Under the pieces are notes generated by a model. The model was not told the origin of the DNA, did not search any database, and saw nothing but the letters and a program-made list of their open reading frames with translations. From positions 16,679,001-16,743,000 of the forward strand of contig NC_083388.1 of NCBI RefSeq assembly GCF_031755915.1: a stretch of DNA of 64,000 bases. The letters are read 5' to 3'. This DNA comes from Ziziphus jujuba. Lineage: Eukaryota; Streptophyta; Magnoliopsida; Rosales; Rhamnaceae. Below, piece by piece: positions 1-11,100 of the stretch (its first letter is position 1; each line of letters begins with the position of its first letter). Both the position numbers and the translations under genes were made by a program.

Positions 1-591
1 TACTATGGTCAAGAGAATGCTATTGTTTTTGGATTTAAAGGTAAAAAAGTCAATCTAGAACCATTGACTCCTAAAGAGGTATTTAGAGACTAACTTCAAA
101 TACAACAAAGGAGGGAGGCCGAAAAGCTCAAGGAAAGAACTAGCATGGCACCCACGGCAACAACACCAATCCAAGGAATCCAAGCCATGCAAGACCAACC
201 AGGTAAGGTTTCTAGAACCCAAATTGAGTGGAAAAATCAAGGCCAATCCGAGAGTGAGAAAAAAATTGAGAAGGCCAAGAGGTAAGGTGAGCAATCCAAG
301 AGTGAAAGAAAAGGTGTGGTGACCGAGAGAGAGAAAGGAAAAGAGAGGAAAGAGAGGAAAAATAAAAATATTTATCTTAGCTTTGGTGATGTTAATAAAG
401 CAATTGTAACTAAGAAACCATTGCTGGTTATGATTTTTAAGGATGTGTATTTGAATGATCAAGCTAATCCCGAAGAACTTGAATTGCCAAGTTCTATTTT
501 TTCTCTTTTGTAGGAATTTGATGATATCTTTCTGGAGGAAATTCCTAAAGGATAACCACCTATCCAAGGGATAGAACATCAAATTGATTTT

Positions 592-1784
592 TTGCCAGGA
601 GCTGCAATTCCAAATAGGCTTGCATATAGAAGTAATCTCGAGGAGACAAAGGAGCTACCTTTGCAGGTAAGTGAGTTGCTTCATAAAGGTTATATTCATG
701 AGAGTATGAGTTCATGTGTTGTCCTTGTTTTGTTAGTACCTAAGAAAGATAATTCATGGCGTATATATGTTGATTGTAGGGCTATAAATAATATCACCAT
801 TAAATATAGACATCAAATTCCTAGATTAGATTATATGTTTGATAAATTACATGTACTTGCATGTTTTTTAAAATTGATCTTAGGAGTGGATACCATCAAA
901 TTAGAATAAAAGAAGGTGATGAATGGAAGACTGCATATAAGACTAAATATGGGCTGTATGAATAGTTAGTCATGCTTTTTGGTTTAACTAATGCACCTAG
1001 TACTTTCATGAAACTTATGAATCATGTTATGCGTTCATTTATTGGTATATTTGTGATTGTGTACTTTGATGATATTTTAGTGTATAGCCGAAATCTTGAT
1101 GACCATGAAGGGCGTCGTAGGCAAGTTTTAAATATTCTTAGGAAGGAAAGATTATTTGCTAACATGAAAAAATATGATTTTTGCAAAGATGAGCTTGTTT
1201 TTCTAGGATTTGTAGTAAGTGCTACAGGAATCAAAGTTAATCAATCTAAAGTTCAAGCAATCCAAGAGTGGCCGACACCAACATCTGCCACTTAAATGAG
1301 GAGTTTTCATGGTTTGGCTAGTTTATATCAAAAATTTGTTAAGGACTTCAGCACCATCGTAGCGCCTCTGAATGAAATTGTAAAGAAAAATGTTGGATTT
1401 AAATTGGGGGAAGTACAAGAAAAATCTTTTAATTTGTTAAAAGAAAAATTAACCAATGCACCTTTATTAGTTTTGCCAAATTTTTCTATAATTTTTGAAA
1501 TTGAGTGTGATACTTTGGGTGTAGGTATTGGAGCTGTTCTAATGCAAGAAGGAATACCAATAGCCTACATTAGTGAGAAATTAAATGGAGCTGCATTAAA
1601 CTACCCAACATATGACAAAGAGATGTATGTTTTGGTGAGAACTTTAGAAAACCAGTGGTATGCTAAGTGGATTGAATTCATTGAGACGTTTCCATATGTG
1701 ATTTACTACAAGAAAGGTAAGGAAAATATGGTTGCCGATGTATTATCCCCGAAGGTATGTACTATTTTCTATCTTAGATGCTAG
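592..1784 (+). pseudogene. gypsy reverse transcriptase and RNase H remnant
   Basis: This part would copy element RNA into DNA and degrade the RNA strand. The RT core is recognisable from VPKKDNSWRIYVDCRAINN (from about 730) through FGLTNAPSTFM (about 980) to the catalytic box VYFDDILVYS (about 1060-1090), with YFDD intact. RNase H follows, with [13 protein letters not shown] near 1505 and YPTYDKEM near 1605. It is a pseudogene: the frame ends at 907 just before the SGYHQI-type motif, resumes in another frame at about 908-970, and a stop at 1293-1295 separates RT from RNase H. The RNase H end also looks shortened, because the usual core between [10 protein letters not shown] and the [12 protein letters not shown] box is missing. 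Confidence 0.9.
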
Positions 1785-2826
1785 ATTACTTGTTTTTGAA
1801 CAATTAAAGGATTTGTATGAGCATGATACTGACTTTGGGGAAATCTTTAGGAACTGTATAAAGTATGGTTTTAATCATTTTTACATCTTTGAAAGGTATT
1901 TGTTTAGGAAAAACAAACTATGTGTGCCTAATTGTAATATTCAAGAATTACTAGTTAGGGAAGGTCATAGTGGTGGTTTAATGGGCTATTTTGGTGTTTT
2001 GAAAACTTTGTCTTTGCTACAAAAACACTTTGATTGGCCTAACATGAGGAGAGATGTAGAGAGAATATGTAAAAGATGCTTGAAATGCCGAAAAGGCAAA
2101 TCTAAATTGATGCCGCATGGTCTTTACATGCCATTGCCAATTCCAACCTTTCCATGGGTGGATTTGTCTATCGATTTTGTTCTTGGTTTGCCTAGGTTTA
2201 GGATAGGTAAGGATTCAATCTTTGTTGTTGTGGGTAGATTTTCAATGATGGCACATTTTATTGCATATAATAAAACTGATGATGCATCTAATGTTGCTAA
2301 CTTATTTTTCAAAGAAATTGTGAGATTGCATGGAATGCCTAGGAATATTGTTTCGAATAGGGATGCTAAGTTCTTAAGTTATTTTTGGAAAACTTTGTGG
2401 GCTAAGTTAGGTACTAAGCTTTTATTTTCAACTACTTGTCATTCAAAAACCTATGGACAAACCAAAGTAGTGAATAGGACTTTGTCTGCATTGTTGAGAG
2501 AATTAATTAGTAGAAATTTGAAGATTTGGGAGGAATGTTTGCCACATGTTGAATTTGCTTATAATAGGTCTTTGCATTCAGCGACTAAATATACATCATT
2601 TGAAATTGTTTATGGGTTTAATCCTTTGACTCCATTAAATTTAACTCATTTACCTTTAAGTGAACGTGCTAATCTAGATGGAAAACAAAAAGCTGATTTT
2701 GTAAAGCAGATCATGAGAAAACAAAGACAAATATTGAGAGGAGGATTGAGCAATATGCAAGGAGTGCTAATCAAGGCCGAAAACAAGTTGTCTTTGAACT
2801 TGAAGATTGGGTTTGGTTGCACCTAA
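1732..2826 (+). pseudogene. gypsy integrase remnant
   Basis: Integrase would insert the cDNA into the genome. This is an open stretch of 364 codons. The N-terminal HHCC zinc finger is visible ([12 protein letters not shown] ... [11 protein letters not shown]), but its second His is Tyr (GYFG where GHFG is usual). In the catalytic core the first Asp ([13 protein letters not shown], about 2157) and second Asp (IVSNRDAKF, about 2348) are present. The third acidic residue sits in [10 protein letters not shown] (about 2456) where the family has QTEVVNR, so the catalytic Glu is Lys. A frame change near 2820 cuts the C-terminal part, which continues to about 2995 in another frame. It overlaps the RNase H frame by about 50 bases. 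Confidence 0.9.
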
Positions 2827-3440
2827 GAAATGAGAGGTTTTCCAAACAAAGGAAGTCCAAACTTATGCAACGTGGAGATGGACCTTTTCAAGTTTTTGAG
2901 TGGATAAATGATAATGCTTACAAACTTGATTTATCGAGTGAGTATAATGTTAGTGCTACATTGCAAATCCTTTTCAAGAGAAGGGGAATGATGTGAATCC
3001 GTCTGAACCCACACAACCGACAAACTACTAGGGTGCTGACCCAATACAGATGAAGACGGGGCCAATCATTAGGACTCAAGCTAAGAGACTTAAAGACAAT
3101 CTAGTTGCATTTATACAGGGAGTAATTAATTCTCAAAAAGGCTTGTCAATACCCAAAGATACAAGATCTGTTTTAAGCATTCAAGTGGTGGAGGTCGTTA
3201 CGGGCCCGAGTAGCTATTTGCATGCAAATATGGATTCCAGGCATCAAGAAATGGCTTCAACACTTCATGGATTCAATACATATCTCTAAGAGGTCATGGA
3301 ATCAAGTCAAGGCAGCTTCAAAGGAAATCAAATAGGTGGTGTGCGCATAGGAGGAAGTTTGGCAGGTTTTACTCTATTTTATTGTTGGCTTTACTGTATT
3401 CCATTGAGTTGGCATTTTCTCTTTGATCCAAGCAAGGGAA

Positions 3441-4088
3441 ATGTGTGGGACTCAATGATAATTCTATTTGGCATCCTATAAGGCATATGGAGGCTGATTT
3501 GGAACTTAAATTGGTTAAAGACAGCTTAGTCAAAAAGATAGTTATTTAGTTTCCTAATTTGATTTTAACTTTTTGTTTTAGCAAATTAGTCTTTTAGTTG
3601 GTTTTTATTTATTTATTTGCTGGAAAAATAAGTTTAGAAAATTTACTATTTTATTATTTCCATTGTAAATTAGTTAACTCCTAATTCAAAATAAGGAATT
3701 AATTAATCAAAATAGATTTAGGAAAGTAAGTGAAATTTCAGCCACACTTGATGTATCCTAATGTCCGCCAAAATTTTTTTTAGGTTTATTTTATTCTTTC
3801 CTAGCCAATTTAAAGGATTATTTTTTAGGAAGAACACACTTTTAAATAATATTCATAAATTATTTTGTGAGAAAGAATTCTCTTTGTTTTCTTTGAACAC
3901 CTAAAACAACATTAGAGAGTGAGTGTTTAGTTTTGACTTATCAATAGGATATCCATCACCTATTGTGATATCTTCGTTATACCAAGGTTTCTAATCACAG
4001 GTTGGTTAGAGGTTAAGGTTTTTCCATAAGAACATAAAATATAATTTAGATTCGGGCTAATATAATACGGGTTTAGGAGTAGGTTGTC
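3441..4088 (+). repeat. truncated 3' LTR of the gypsy element
   Basis: The LTR starts with TGTGTGGGACTC right after a purine tract (aagcaagggaaa, about 3429-3440) that fits a polypurine tract. It aligns along its length, inverted, with the LTRs at 52942-53622 and 56433-57104. Those two end in ...TA(C/T)CA-type termini, whereas this copy stops matching after aggttgtc at 4088, about 20 bases before the expected end. At that point copia reverse-transcriptase sequence begins on the other strand. Confidence 0.82.
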
Positions 4089-5303
4089 ACTTTGCTTTGT
4101 TGGTGTTTCAGCAAGAGAGTATGGTCAGAGTTACTTTGGTGATAGCCATACTTCCTCATAGCTGAATTAAGTCAGCCAAACCATGCTCGTGGTGACTATT
4201 TTAGTCCATATAATGCCCTCGCCAAATTACAAACAATTTTGGCCTCATTCGATCTTGTATATCCTGGTGAAATATCCATGTATACCTCCTCGTTAAGGTT
4301 GCCATGAAGGAAAGCATTCTTCATGTCGAGTTAATATAATGGCCAGTCCAAATTTGCTACAAGAGATGGTAAGACTCTAACAGTATTCAGTCTAGCTATT
4401 GGTGAAAAGGTTTTTAAGTAATCTATGTCGTACATTTGGGTAAAACCCTTCACCATAAGTCTCGCTTTGTATCAGTCAATTGATCCATCAACTTTGTATT
4501 TTATAGAGAACACCCATTTGCATCCCATTATCTTTTTTTCCTTCTGGTAATGGGACCAACTTCCAGGTATTATTTTTCTTTAAGGCTTCTAGTTCTTCTT
4601 ACATTGCTTGTTCCCACTCTAGATCAAATAATGCCTTTTCAACACTATTGGGAATATGGCAGAAGGATAATGTTTGAGTGAAAGTATTAAATGGCTTGGA
4701 CAGACCTTGAGGAGATACATAATTTGCAAGTGGGTACTTGGACTTTCTTCCTTCTTCATCTGGGCTGTATTTGTTCGATGGTTCCCCACGATTATGTCCA
4801 AAAGGCAACACATAACCAGTAGAGGAATCCAAAATATTAGCATGTAAAGGTGTAGCAGGAGTACTTACCTCAAGGACATTCTTAGGAGGATGAGGGTTTT
4901 CGAGTACTGAGGAGCAAGGGGACTGAGGGTACTCTGTATTTTCTACTTCTTCAATTCCAAGTTCTTCATTTCTCAATTCGACGTATTCAATCTCTTGTAG
5001 TGCCTCATGCAGTTCAACCTTTCTATTTTCGATTCCATGCTCACCCACGGGGGCCATCAACCAATTCGTCTCTACTACTTGAGTCTCCCCCTGAAGGGAA
5101 TAATTAAGTACTAATGAAGGATAGAAAATCTCGAACTCAAGAAATGTAACATCCATGGCGATATAGGTTCGATTGGTAGTGGAGTCATAGCACCAGCAGC
5201 CTTTTTTATGTAAATCATATTCCAAAAATAAGCACCAAATGGCATATGGGTCCAATTGGGTACATTGATTCTTGTCGAGAGGGACAAAAGCAACACACCC
5301 CAA
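4089..5303 (-). pseudogene. copia integrase end and reverse transcriptase start
   Basis: The 234-codon open stretch 4599-5303 begins with the conserved copia block after the integrase core (GCVAFVPLDKNQCTQLDPYA ... MDVTFLEFEIF). It ends near FDLEWEQAM, the usual start of RT. RT continues in other frames to LDMKNAFLHGNLNEEVYMD (about 4250-4310) and ARALYGLK, then a stop, then PRAWFG. The first RT catalytic Asp (LDMKNAFLHG) is kept. The YVDD box lies beyond the breakpoint at 4089 and is absent. Confidence 0.88.
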
Positions 5304-5439
5304 AAATTCTAAGAGGAAGCATCAATATTGAAGGAAGGGGTATATGAGTAGAGAAGATTTGTAAAAGGGTTTTAAAGTGTAAAATTTTAGATGACATACG
5401 GTTGATTAAGTACACGGCAGTAGCCACAGCATCCCCCTA

Positions 5440-6077
5440 ATTGCAACTTAGCACCATTGCTTCAAGGAGTAGGGCATGGGATGTTTCCAAAATATGCCGA
5501 TTTTTCATCTCGGTGACACCATTATATCATGGTATTTAAGAGTATGAGGTCTCATGAAGGAGGCCATGTTGTTGAAAATAGGTCTGAAATCTTTGGTTGA
5601 TGAATTCGTCACCATTATCGGAACGAAGAATTTTGATCTTGGAAGAGAATTGAGTCTGAATCATGGCATGAAATGCTTGAAAAATGGTGAAAACTTCATC
5701 TTTGGTTTTTAGCTGATAGAGCCAAGTTATTTGAGTACAATCATCAACAAAAATTACAAACCAACAGTGACCAGAGGAAGTAGGTATCGAGGATGGTCCG
5801 CACACATCAAAGTGTGTTAATGCAAATGGAGTATTAATTTTATTCAAACTAACTGGATAAGAAACTCGTTGGCTTTTAGCCTTGATACATGTATTACATT
5901 TAAAGTCCACATTTTGCAAACGAAAAAATAAAGATGGGAGTAGATGCCAAAAATAGCCAAATGATGGGTTCCCCAAGTGCCTATGCCATAGCCAAATTTG
6001 CCGTTAATGGCTACTAATTTGATGGTGCGTGTGATTTGCTTTGCCTGACTTGAAGTCATCAAGGTGGTACAGTGTGC

Positions 6078-6108
<31 letters not shown>

Positions 6109-6435
6109 TTCCCCCCTCTCTTAGTATCATGCCAATAATCTCCTTACTAAGAACATCCTGAAGAAGACAAAAAGTAGAATATATCAGTACAACACAATTA
6201 AGCTCTTCAGTAACTTGACTCACTGACGTCAACTTGTTGGAGAGAGATGAAACAAGAAGTGTGTGTGCTAAAGAGAGAAAGGGAGACAAGAGCACGGTTC
6301 CAACCCTTGTGACTGGGTAAGTGGCCCCATTGCCATTGGCAATGCAAGTCCTCCGTGGTTGAGTTGTGTTAGAAAAGTCATTTGGATCAAATGTCATATG
6401 ATCCATCACTTCGGAGTTGATAATCCATGCACCAT
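5440..6435 (-). pseudogene. copia protease and integrase remnant
   Basis: The protease start reads WIINSEVMDHMTFDP near 6390-6425. The family motif is WIIDSGATDHMT, so the catalytic Asp is Asn. A 29-base C run at 6079-6107 then interrupts the protease to pre-integrase stretch. Further on come GAG-pre-integrase residues (CNTCIKAKSQRVSYP, about 5895) and integrase core motifs: HFDVCGPSSIPT, FVIFVDDCTQITWLY (about 5735) and ILRSDNGDEFINQ (about 5600). Confidence 0.85.
6079..6107. repeat. 29-base poly-C tract
   Basis: An unbroken run of 29 C, followed by ttt and six more C, inside the decayed copia fragment. On the minus strand it encodes a run of Gly after KEIIGMILREGGK. Such a run is unusual in this AT-rich window and could be a true expansion or an assembly or sequencing artefact. 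Confidence 0.95.
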
Positions 6436-7380
6436 CATTCCAAGTGGTAGAGATGCAAAAAACTTGACCACAATTATCTTAATCCGGGGTTGAGGTAAAA
6501 GGTTCAGCTATGGGAATAAGAGATCGTTGAGATTTAGCTGTGGCCACAACTACTCGACCTAAGATGTCTTTAGTTGCAGAAGTATCTCGTTTTTTTCGGG
6601 CTTGTAATTCATGCTATCAGTTTGGATAGCCATGTAATTTGAAACAGGTTTCCGATTATGTTTTGTACTCCCACAGTGAGTACATTTATTCCCATCAAAA
6701 TGACCTTTGAATAGTAAGGAAGACCCAAACTTTTGTGACTGGCCAAATTTCATGCCTTTGATGGCCATAATAGCACCACTAGCCACTGCTTCTGCTCCTG
6801 ATATCATCACAGATTATCAGAGATCTTCCTTTTGAACGTGAGCATATGCTTGCTCAATTGAAGGGAAAGGTTTCAAGCAAAGAACATCGCTCCGAACATG
6901 ATCCAATCGATCATCTAGTCCGTCAAGAAAAGTGTATACTCTCTCCTCCTATAAAATGAAGTTGTAGCTTTGTATGTCAATTACACAATTCATTGGATGC
7001 GGTCGACAAAAATCTATCTTTCACCATAAATCTTGAAGATCATTATAGTATTTTTCTATAGATCCACCTGCTTGTTTCATTCAAGATACATGACGTCTAA
7101 GCTCATATACCTGCGAGTAGTCAGTTTCATCAAAGTATATTGTGGCAACAAAATCCCATACCTGCTTAGTCGTTAGGTAGCAAATAAAGTTCACAGCCAA
7201 GGAATGGTCTATCGAGTTGATCAACCAACCGTTCACCATGGCATTCTCAATTCGCCACTCACAAAAGGAAGGGTTGGTTTCTAGTGGTTGGGGGTAGTCT
7301 CCATTAATGTATCCCAGTTTTGTCTTCTCCTCAGATGTACATCTCAACAACTTAGGACCATAATCCATAGTTAGAACCAT
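6430..7380 (-). pseudogene. copia gag and zinc-knuckle remnant
   Basis: Gag would form the element's particle and bind its RNA. The N-terminal part opens at 7380 and has the copia gag_3 look: NPSFCEWRIENAMVNGWLIN followed by KQVWDFVATIYFD. At about 6670-6720 a zinc knuckle KCTHCGSTKHNRK is seen, but the last Cys of CX2CX4HX4C is missing. The reading frame is interrupted several times between 7080 and 6810. Confidence 0.8.
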
Positions 7381-7565
7381 CTAACTTAATGCTGATTGGA
7401 ACTATCGAAAATCAGTGATGGGAGAGGAAGAGGTCTAGACCCTTAACCAAACCACCATCATTTTTTTATGTTAGATTATCAAGGGTATTTTCGGTGGAGT
7501 CAACCATGGAGGCCGAGCAAAATCTTGACCCCTGCCTGATCAAAAAACAAGCAACCTAAGATCAT

Positions 7566-7577
7566 GCTCTAATACTA
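7566..7577 (-). promoter_or_regulatory. degenerate primer binding site of the copia fragment
   Basis: On the minus strand this reads TAGTATTAGAGC, two changes from TGGTATCAGAGC, the sequence complementary to initiator tRNA-Met that plant copia elements use. The next bases outward (TGTCAACC on the plus strand, an LTR ...CA end on the minus strand) fit the end of a 5' LTR directly adjacent. Confidence 0.6.
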
Positions 7578-7935
7578 TGTCAACCGTAAGCTTCTTTCTT
7601 ATCAATTCCATAAAACTTAGTACGAGATATAGAGATACAAGAAAACTATTTTAGGAGGCTATTCTTCGTTTGTACAATATTTACAGCTACAATCATGCTT
7701 GACCCTTGAGTAAAGGGATTCCTAAATCTAAGATTTCCATAACTGGCTATTTGTAGGACTCACGCCAACACCACATACACACACAAACACAAAGGGTACA
7801 AGTACTCCTTTTAAGCCCCTAATGAAAATAAATCCCCCATTTGGATTTTTATAGATCCCTATGATTGATGGAACAGATTTATTCCAAGGTTGAAATTTTG
7901 AGGACAACAAGAGGGAGGGAAGAAAAAAAGCTATC
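7578..7935 (-). repeat. possible 5' LTR remnant of the copia fragment
   Basis: The sequence right of the primer binding site starts at tgtcaacc, as an LTR would. There is no second copy in the window, so the outer boundary cannot be set; 7935 is a guess at where low-complexity T and AT runs begin. The 69-codon open frame on the minus strand here (7728-7937) has no recognisable product. Confidence 0.35.
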
Positions 7936-7952
7936 ACTTTTTTTGTCGCTTA

Positions 7953-7960
<8 letters not shown>

Positions 7961-7989
<29 letters not shown>
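7961..7989. repeat. (AT)n microsatellite
   Basis: About 14 AT units following a poly-A stretch. Similar AT runs occur near 13710, 28842, 33128 and 51752. Confidence 0.9.
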
Positions 7990-7991
<2 letters not shown>

Positions 7992-7999
7992 TTGTTATA

Positions 8000-8187
8000 A
8001 TATTATTTGGTAAAGGGTAAAATAATACTCAGGGAGTTGTGCTTAAAATGTCCCTGCAATTTCAAAAACATAGAAAAAATTGTAATAAAGGGATCTATTT
8101 AACATTTTCCAAAGTGTAAAGATGAAATTGTATTTTAAAAAAACACTAATATTAAGGTATTACTAAATTTTCTTCACCAAATAATAT
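8000..8187. mobile_element. possible 188-bp MITE-like inverted-repeat element
   Basis: The left end ATATTATTTGGTAAAG (8000-8015) and the inverse of the right end (8172-8187, ATATTATTTGGTGAAG) match at 15 of 16 positions. The inside has no coding potential. No target duplication is evident, so this may be a chance palindrome in AT-rich DNA or a decayed MITE. Confidence 0.4.
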
Positions 8188-11100
8188 GCCAATGTGTGAT
8201 TGGGTTCACAATCAATGTATTTAGGTCATAGTTTCTTTTCAACCATTAATATTTTACCAATTATCTGATAAACAAACTTTGATAGTCCTAACACAACTTT
8301 AAACAAAAATGGAAAAATCATCTTGATATCGTTCCAAAAGTGCAGGGTGTTAAAAATTTATTTATAAAAAAGATAAAAGAAAAAAGTGCAGGTTCTTTTA
8401 TGATATTATCAAAAACTATATATAAATTTAAAATTTTTAGCTGCCCATATTTTATCCATCATTGAATTAGACTATTTCAATAGTCATGATTATTTATCAA
8501 AGATATTAATTAAAAATCTTAGTATAAGGAACCTTTCCCTTCTATATGCTTGTTTTTCAATTTCAACATTTAATTGTTAATTCAATGAATAATATGACAC
8601 CGATTTATAATAAACAAAATTAAAAAAATAATCAAACTTAAATTAAACATGTGGTAATATATATTTCAAATGTTTTGAGATGCCGAAATCACAATATATT
8701 TCAACTAGGAAAAAAAAAAAAAAGAAAGCGATGGTAGTAATTCTTTGATAAAAGTTATGGGCAATGCTATCCCATATTAATGATAAACTAATAAAGTCTA
8801 ACTCAAGGCTGTTTTTTTTTTTTTTTTTTTTCTAATATATCTCTTTATTGATAAAAAAAAAATTAATAAAGCCTGAAATAATAATAAAAAGAAACCCATA
8901 AAATAATACCAACACATTCGGGGATCCAAGGAAGGTAAAACCATTGCAGTACGATGGGCTTTAACTGGTCAAAGAGAAGTTTGAATTGCATTTTTACAAG
9001 TCGCAGTTGCGGTAAAAAACACATTCGCCACGTTGAATAGGTAAAGGTTGAAAAAAGAAAAGCACATGAGCGACTTGGTAAAAAGCTTTGACGTACGTGG
9101 TTTGAGGCCAACGAAGCCAAACCTAAAGGCGCAGAAGGCGCTGAAACTTTTGAATTCCTCCACATGCAACCGCCAAATTTTGGATTCTGTTTTCATTTTA
9201 TTTTATTATTTATTTATTTGATTGTTTTTAAAAAATTAAAAAAAAAAAAGAAAAAGAAAAAATATATTATTTTAATGAGGCTTTATTGGGTATCCTATTC
9301 CTATTCCTATGATTCTATCCTATCTGTTCCCGGGCGGTTGCTCAGTTTGGTGTGGTTTCCGATACAACGCGGGCAATACGTGTTTTGGTGTCGCTGCTTT
9401 AACTCTCACACGTGGCTTACTCATTATTTTTACTATTTTTATTATATTTATTTCACTTTTTCAACCTTCTTCTTCCAAATAAAAAAATTCAGTTTTTCAA
9501 CCCAAAAGAAGGAAGGAAAAAAAAAAAAGAAAAGAAAAATCTTATAATCCAAGATATGCCCATTCTTTAGATTCATTATTACGGAACTGCCATTGCTCGG
9601 TCAGCCTGACGTCTCGCGGTCACGGATAACACAACATCCACCGTTTATTTTATTATCATTATTTTTTTGTTTCCCTTTGATTTTATTTTTTGTTTTTGGC
9701 AAAACATTAACTGTTTTATATAAAATATATGGCCACAAGTCGGCCAAATAAGGGATTTTCTTAATCTTATTATTGTTTTATGAATTGCCCACCTGGCTAA
9801 GTTGAGAAATTGTTATTTTGATTATGATGTAAAAGAAAAAAAGAATTACGCATATTAAAAGTTTAAAACACTCAAATCTCTCTTCTTTTTTTAATTTTGT
9901 TTTTTTTCTTTTGCATTTAAAAATTTATCAATAAATAATAACAGTTCAACTTTAAAACAAAAAATATATTAAAAATAAAATTTATAGAAGACAAAAATTA
10001 GTATGAACTTTTTTCAAATTTTAATTTTTATATTGGATAGAGATTGGCTCTATGCTTGGGAAATAGTGAACTTTAGACTTGGTTCTTAGAATACGGTTGA
10101 ATTGGAATTGAGATTAAAATTGAGATTGTTATTGAATGAGATTAAAATTAATTCAGTCTTGCTTTCCGTATCAATCAAATAGAACCATTTTTTAAAATAA
10201 TTATTATTAAAATGAATATAATTTTTTTAAAACAAAAAATAAATTTAAGTTATAATATAATTCATTGATTTTAGAGCTAAACAAAATAATTTAAATTAAA
10301 TAAGTTCATATAAAAAAATAATCAAGATCTTTATTTAATTATTTTTTAAAAAAAGTTTACAGATTAAAAAAAAATTGGAAAAACATAAATAAGAAAGCAA
10401 AGATTAAAAGCAGTGCCCAAAAAAAAAAAAGAAAGAAAGAGAAAAGAAAGAAACAATAATAAAAAAAGGAAGATAATATCAGAAATAAGGAAGATAAAAC
10501 AAATTAACAAAAAGGAATAAGATAAGAAAACTGAAGAGGAAAAGAAGAAAGAAAGGAAAAAATAAATGAAGTCAAAAAATTTGATATTGCTGACTTTAGA
10601 AACGAAGATTTAAAAAAAAAAAAAAAATCTGGAAACAAAAACAAAAGAAACAAAGATTTAAAAAAAGAAAAATCAAAAAGCAAATTCTTGTTTGGTGAGA
10701 TAATTTTATCTCACCATTTTATATAGGTACTTTTATCCCATATGAGAGGGATTAACTTTTGAGCTTAGAATTTTCTTAATCTTCTTGATGGCTGATTCAA
10801 ATATGGAATTGAGATTAAATAATCACAATATCAATTCTTATTCTACCCATCAAATAGTATCTTGAAAGATACTAAATGTGAAGTTATCATAGTTTTTATA
10901 CATGCGCATATAATATACAGTTAGTCTTTTATTATGTTAATATGATAAATATTATATTAAATATATATTAATTACCCTTTTAAATTTAATTTTAATATGT
11001 AGGTCTAACCTAATAAAACTTATCCAAAGATATTAGGATCTATTTGATATAGCTGATTAAAATAAAGTTTTAATCTGTAGAGTTTTGTATAATAAATCTA

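Larger units (their letters stand above)
1..4088 (+). mobile_element. Ty3/gypsy retrotransposon, 3' part (protease end to truncated 3' LTR)
   Basis: The domain order protease end, reverse transcriptase, RNase H, integrase, tail, LTR is the Ty3/gypsy order. The first 90 bases already read in frame as the linker before RT (FGFKGKKVNLEPLTPKEVF), so the 5' half lies left of the window. The coding region is broken by stops (for example at 90, 554, 907 and 1293) and by frame changes between 900 and 970 and near 1740. The tail near 3050 encodes GPIIRTQAKRLKDNL, a motif common at the end of plant gypsy polyproteins. The tail and LTR recur in two minus-strand copies further right in the window (52942-54080 and 56433-57600). 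The element is dead. Confidence 0.92.
4089..7577 (-). mobile_element. Ty1/copia retrotransposon fragment (gag to mid-RT)
   Basis: Read on the minus strand from 7577 leftwards: a degenerate primer binding site, gag, zinc knuckle, protease, GAG-pre-integrase, integrase, and RT, which is cut at 4089. Copia order (integrase before RT) is clear. The RT ends at SNSDHTLLLKHQQSKVT, just before the YVDD catalytic box, so the catalytic half, RNase H and 3' LTR are missing. Frames are broken many times. It abuts the truncated gypsy LTR with no visible target duplication, which suggests a deletion or recombination joint rather than an insertion. Confidence 0.88.

Noticed and set aside
55..582. 175-codon minus-strand ORF
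   Set aside because: It is antisense to the gypsy protease-RT linker, which reads clearly on the plus strand; hydrophobic shadow frame.
9164..9547. 127-codon ORF with poly-Lys
   Set aside because: Low-complexity A and T runs produce the frame; no motif.
10080..10870. Possible MITE pair (ggaattgagattaaa near 10095 and 10815)
   Set aside because: Only a short direct similarity; ends and target duplication cannot be defined.
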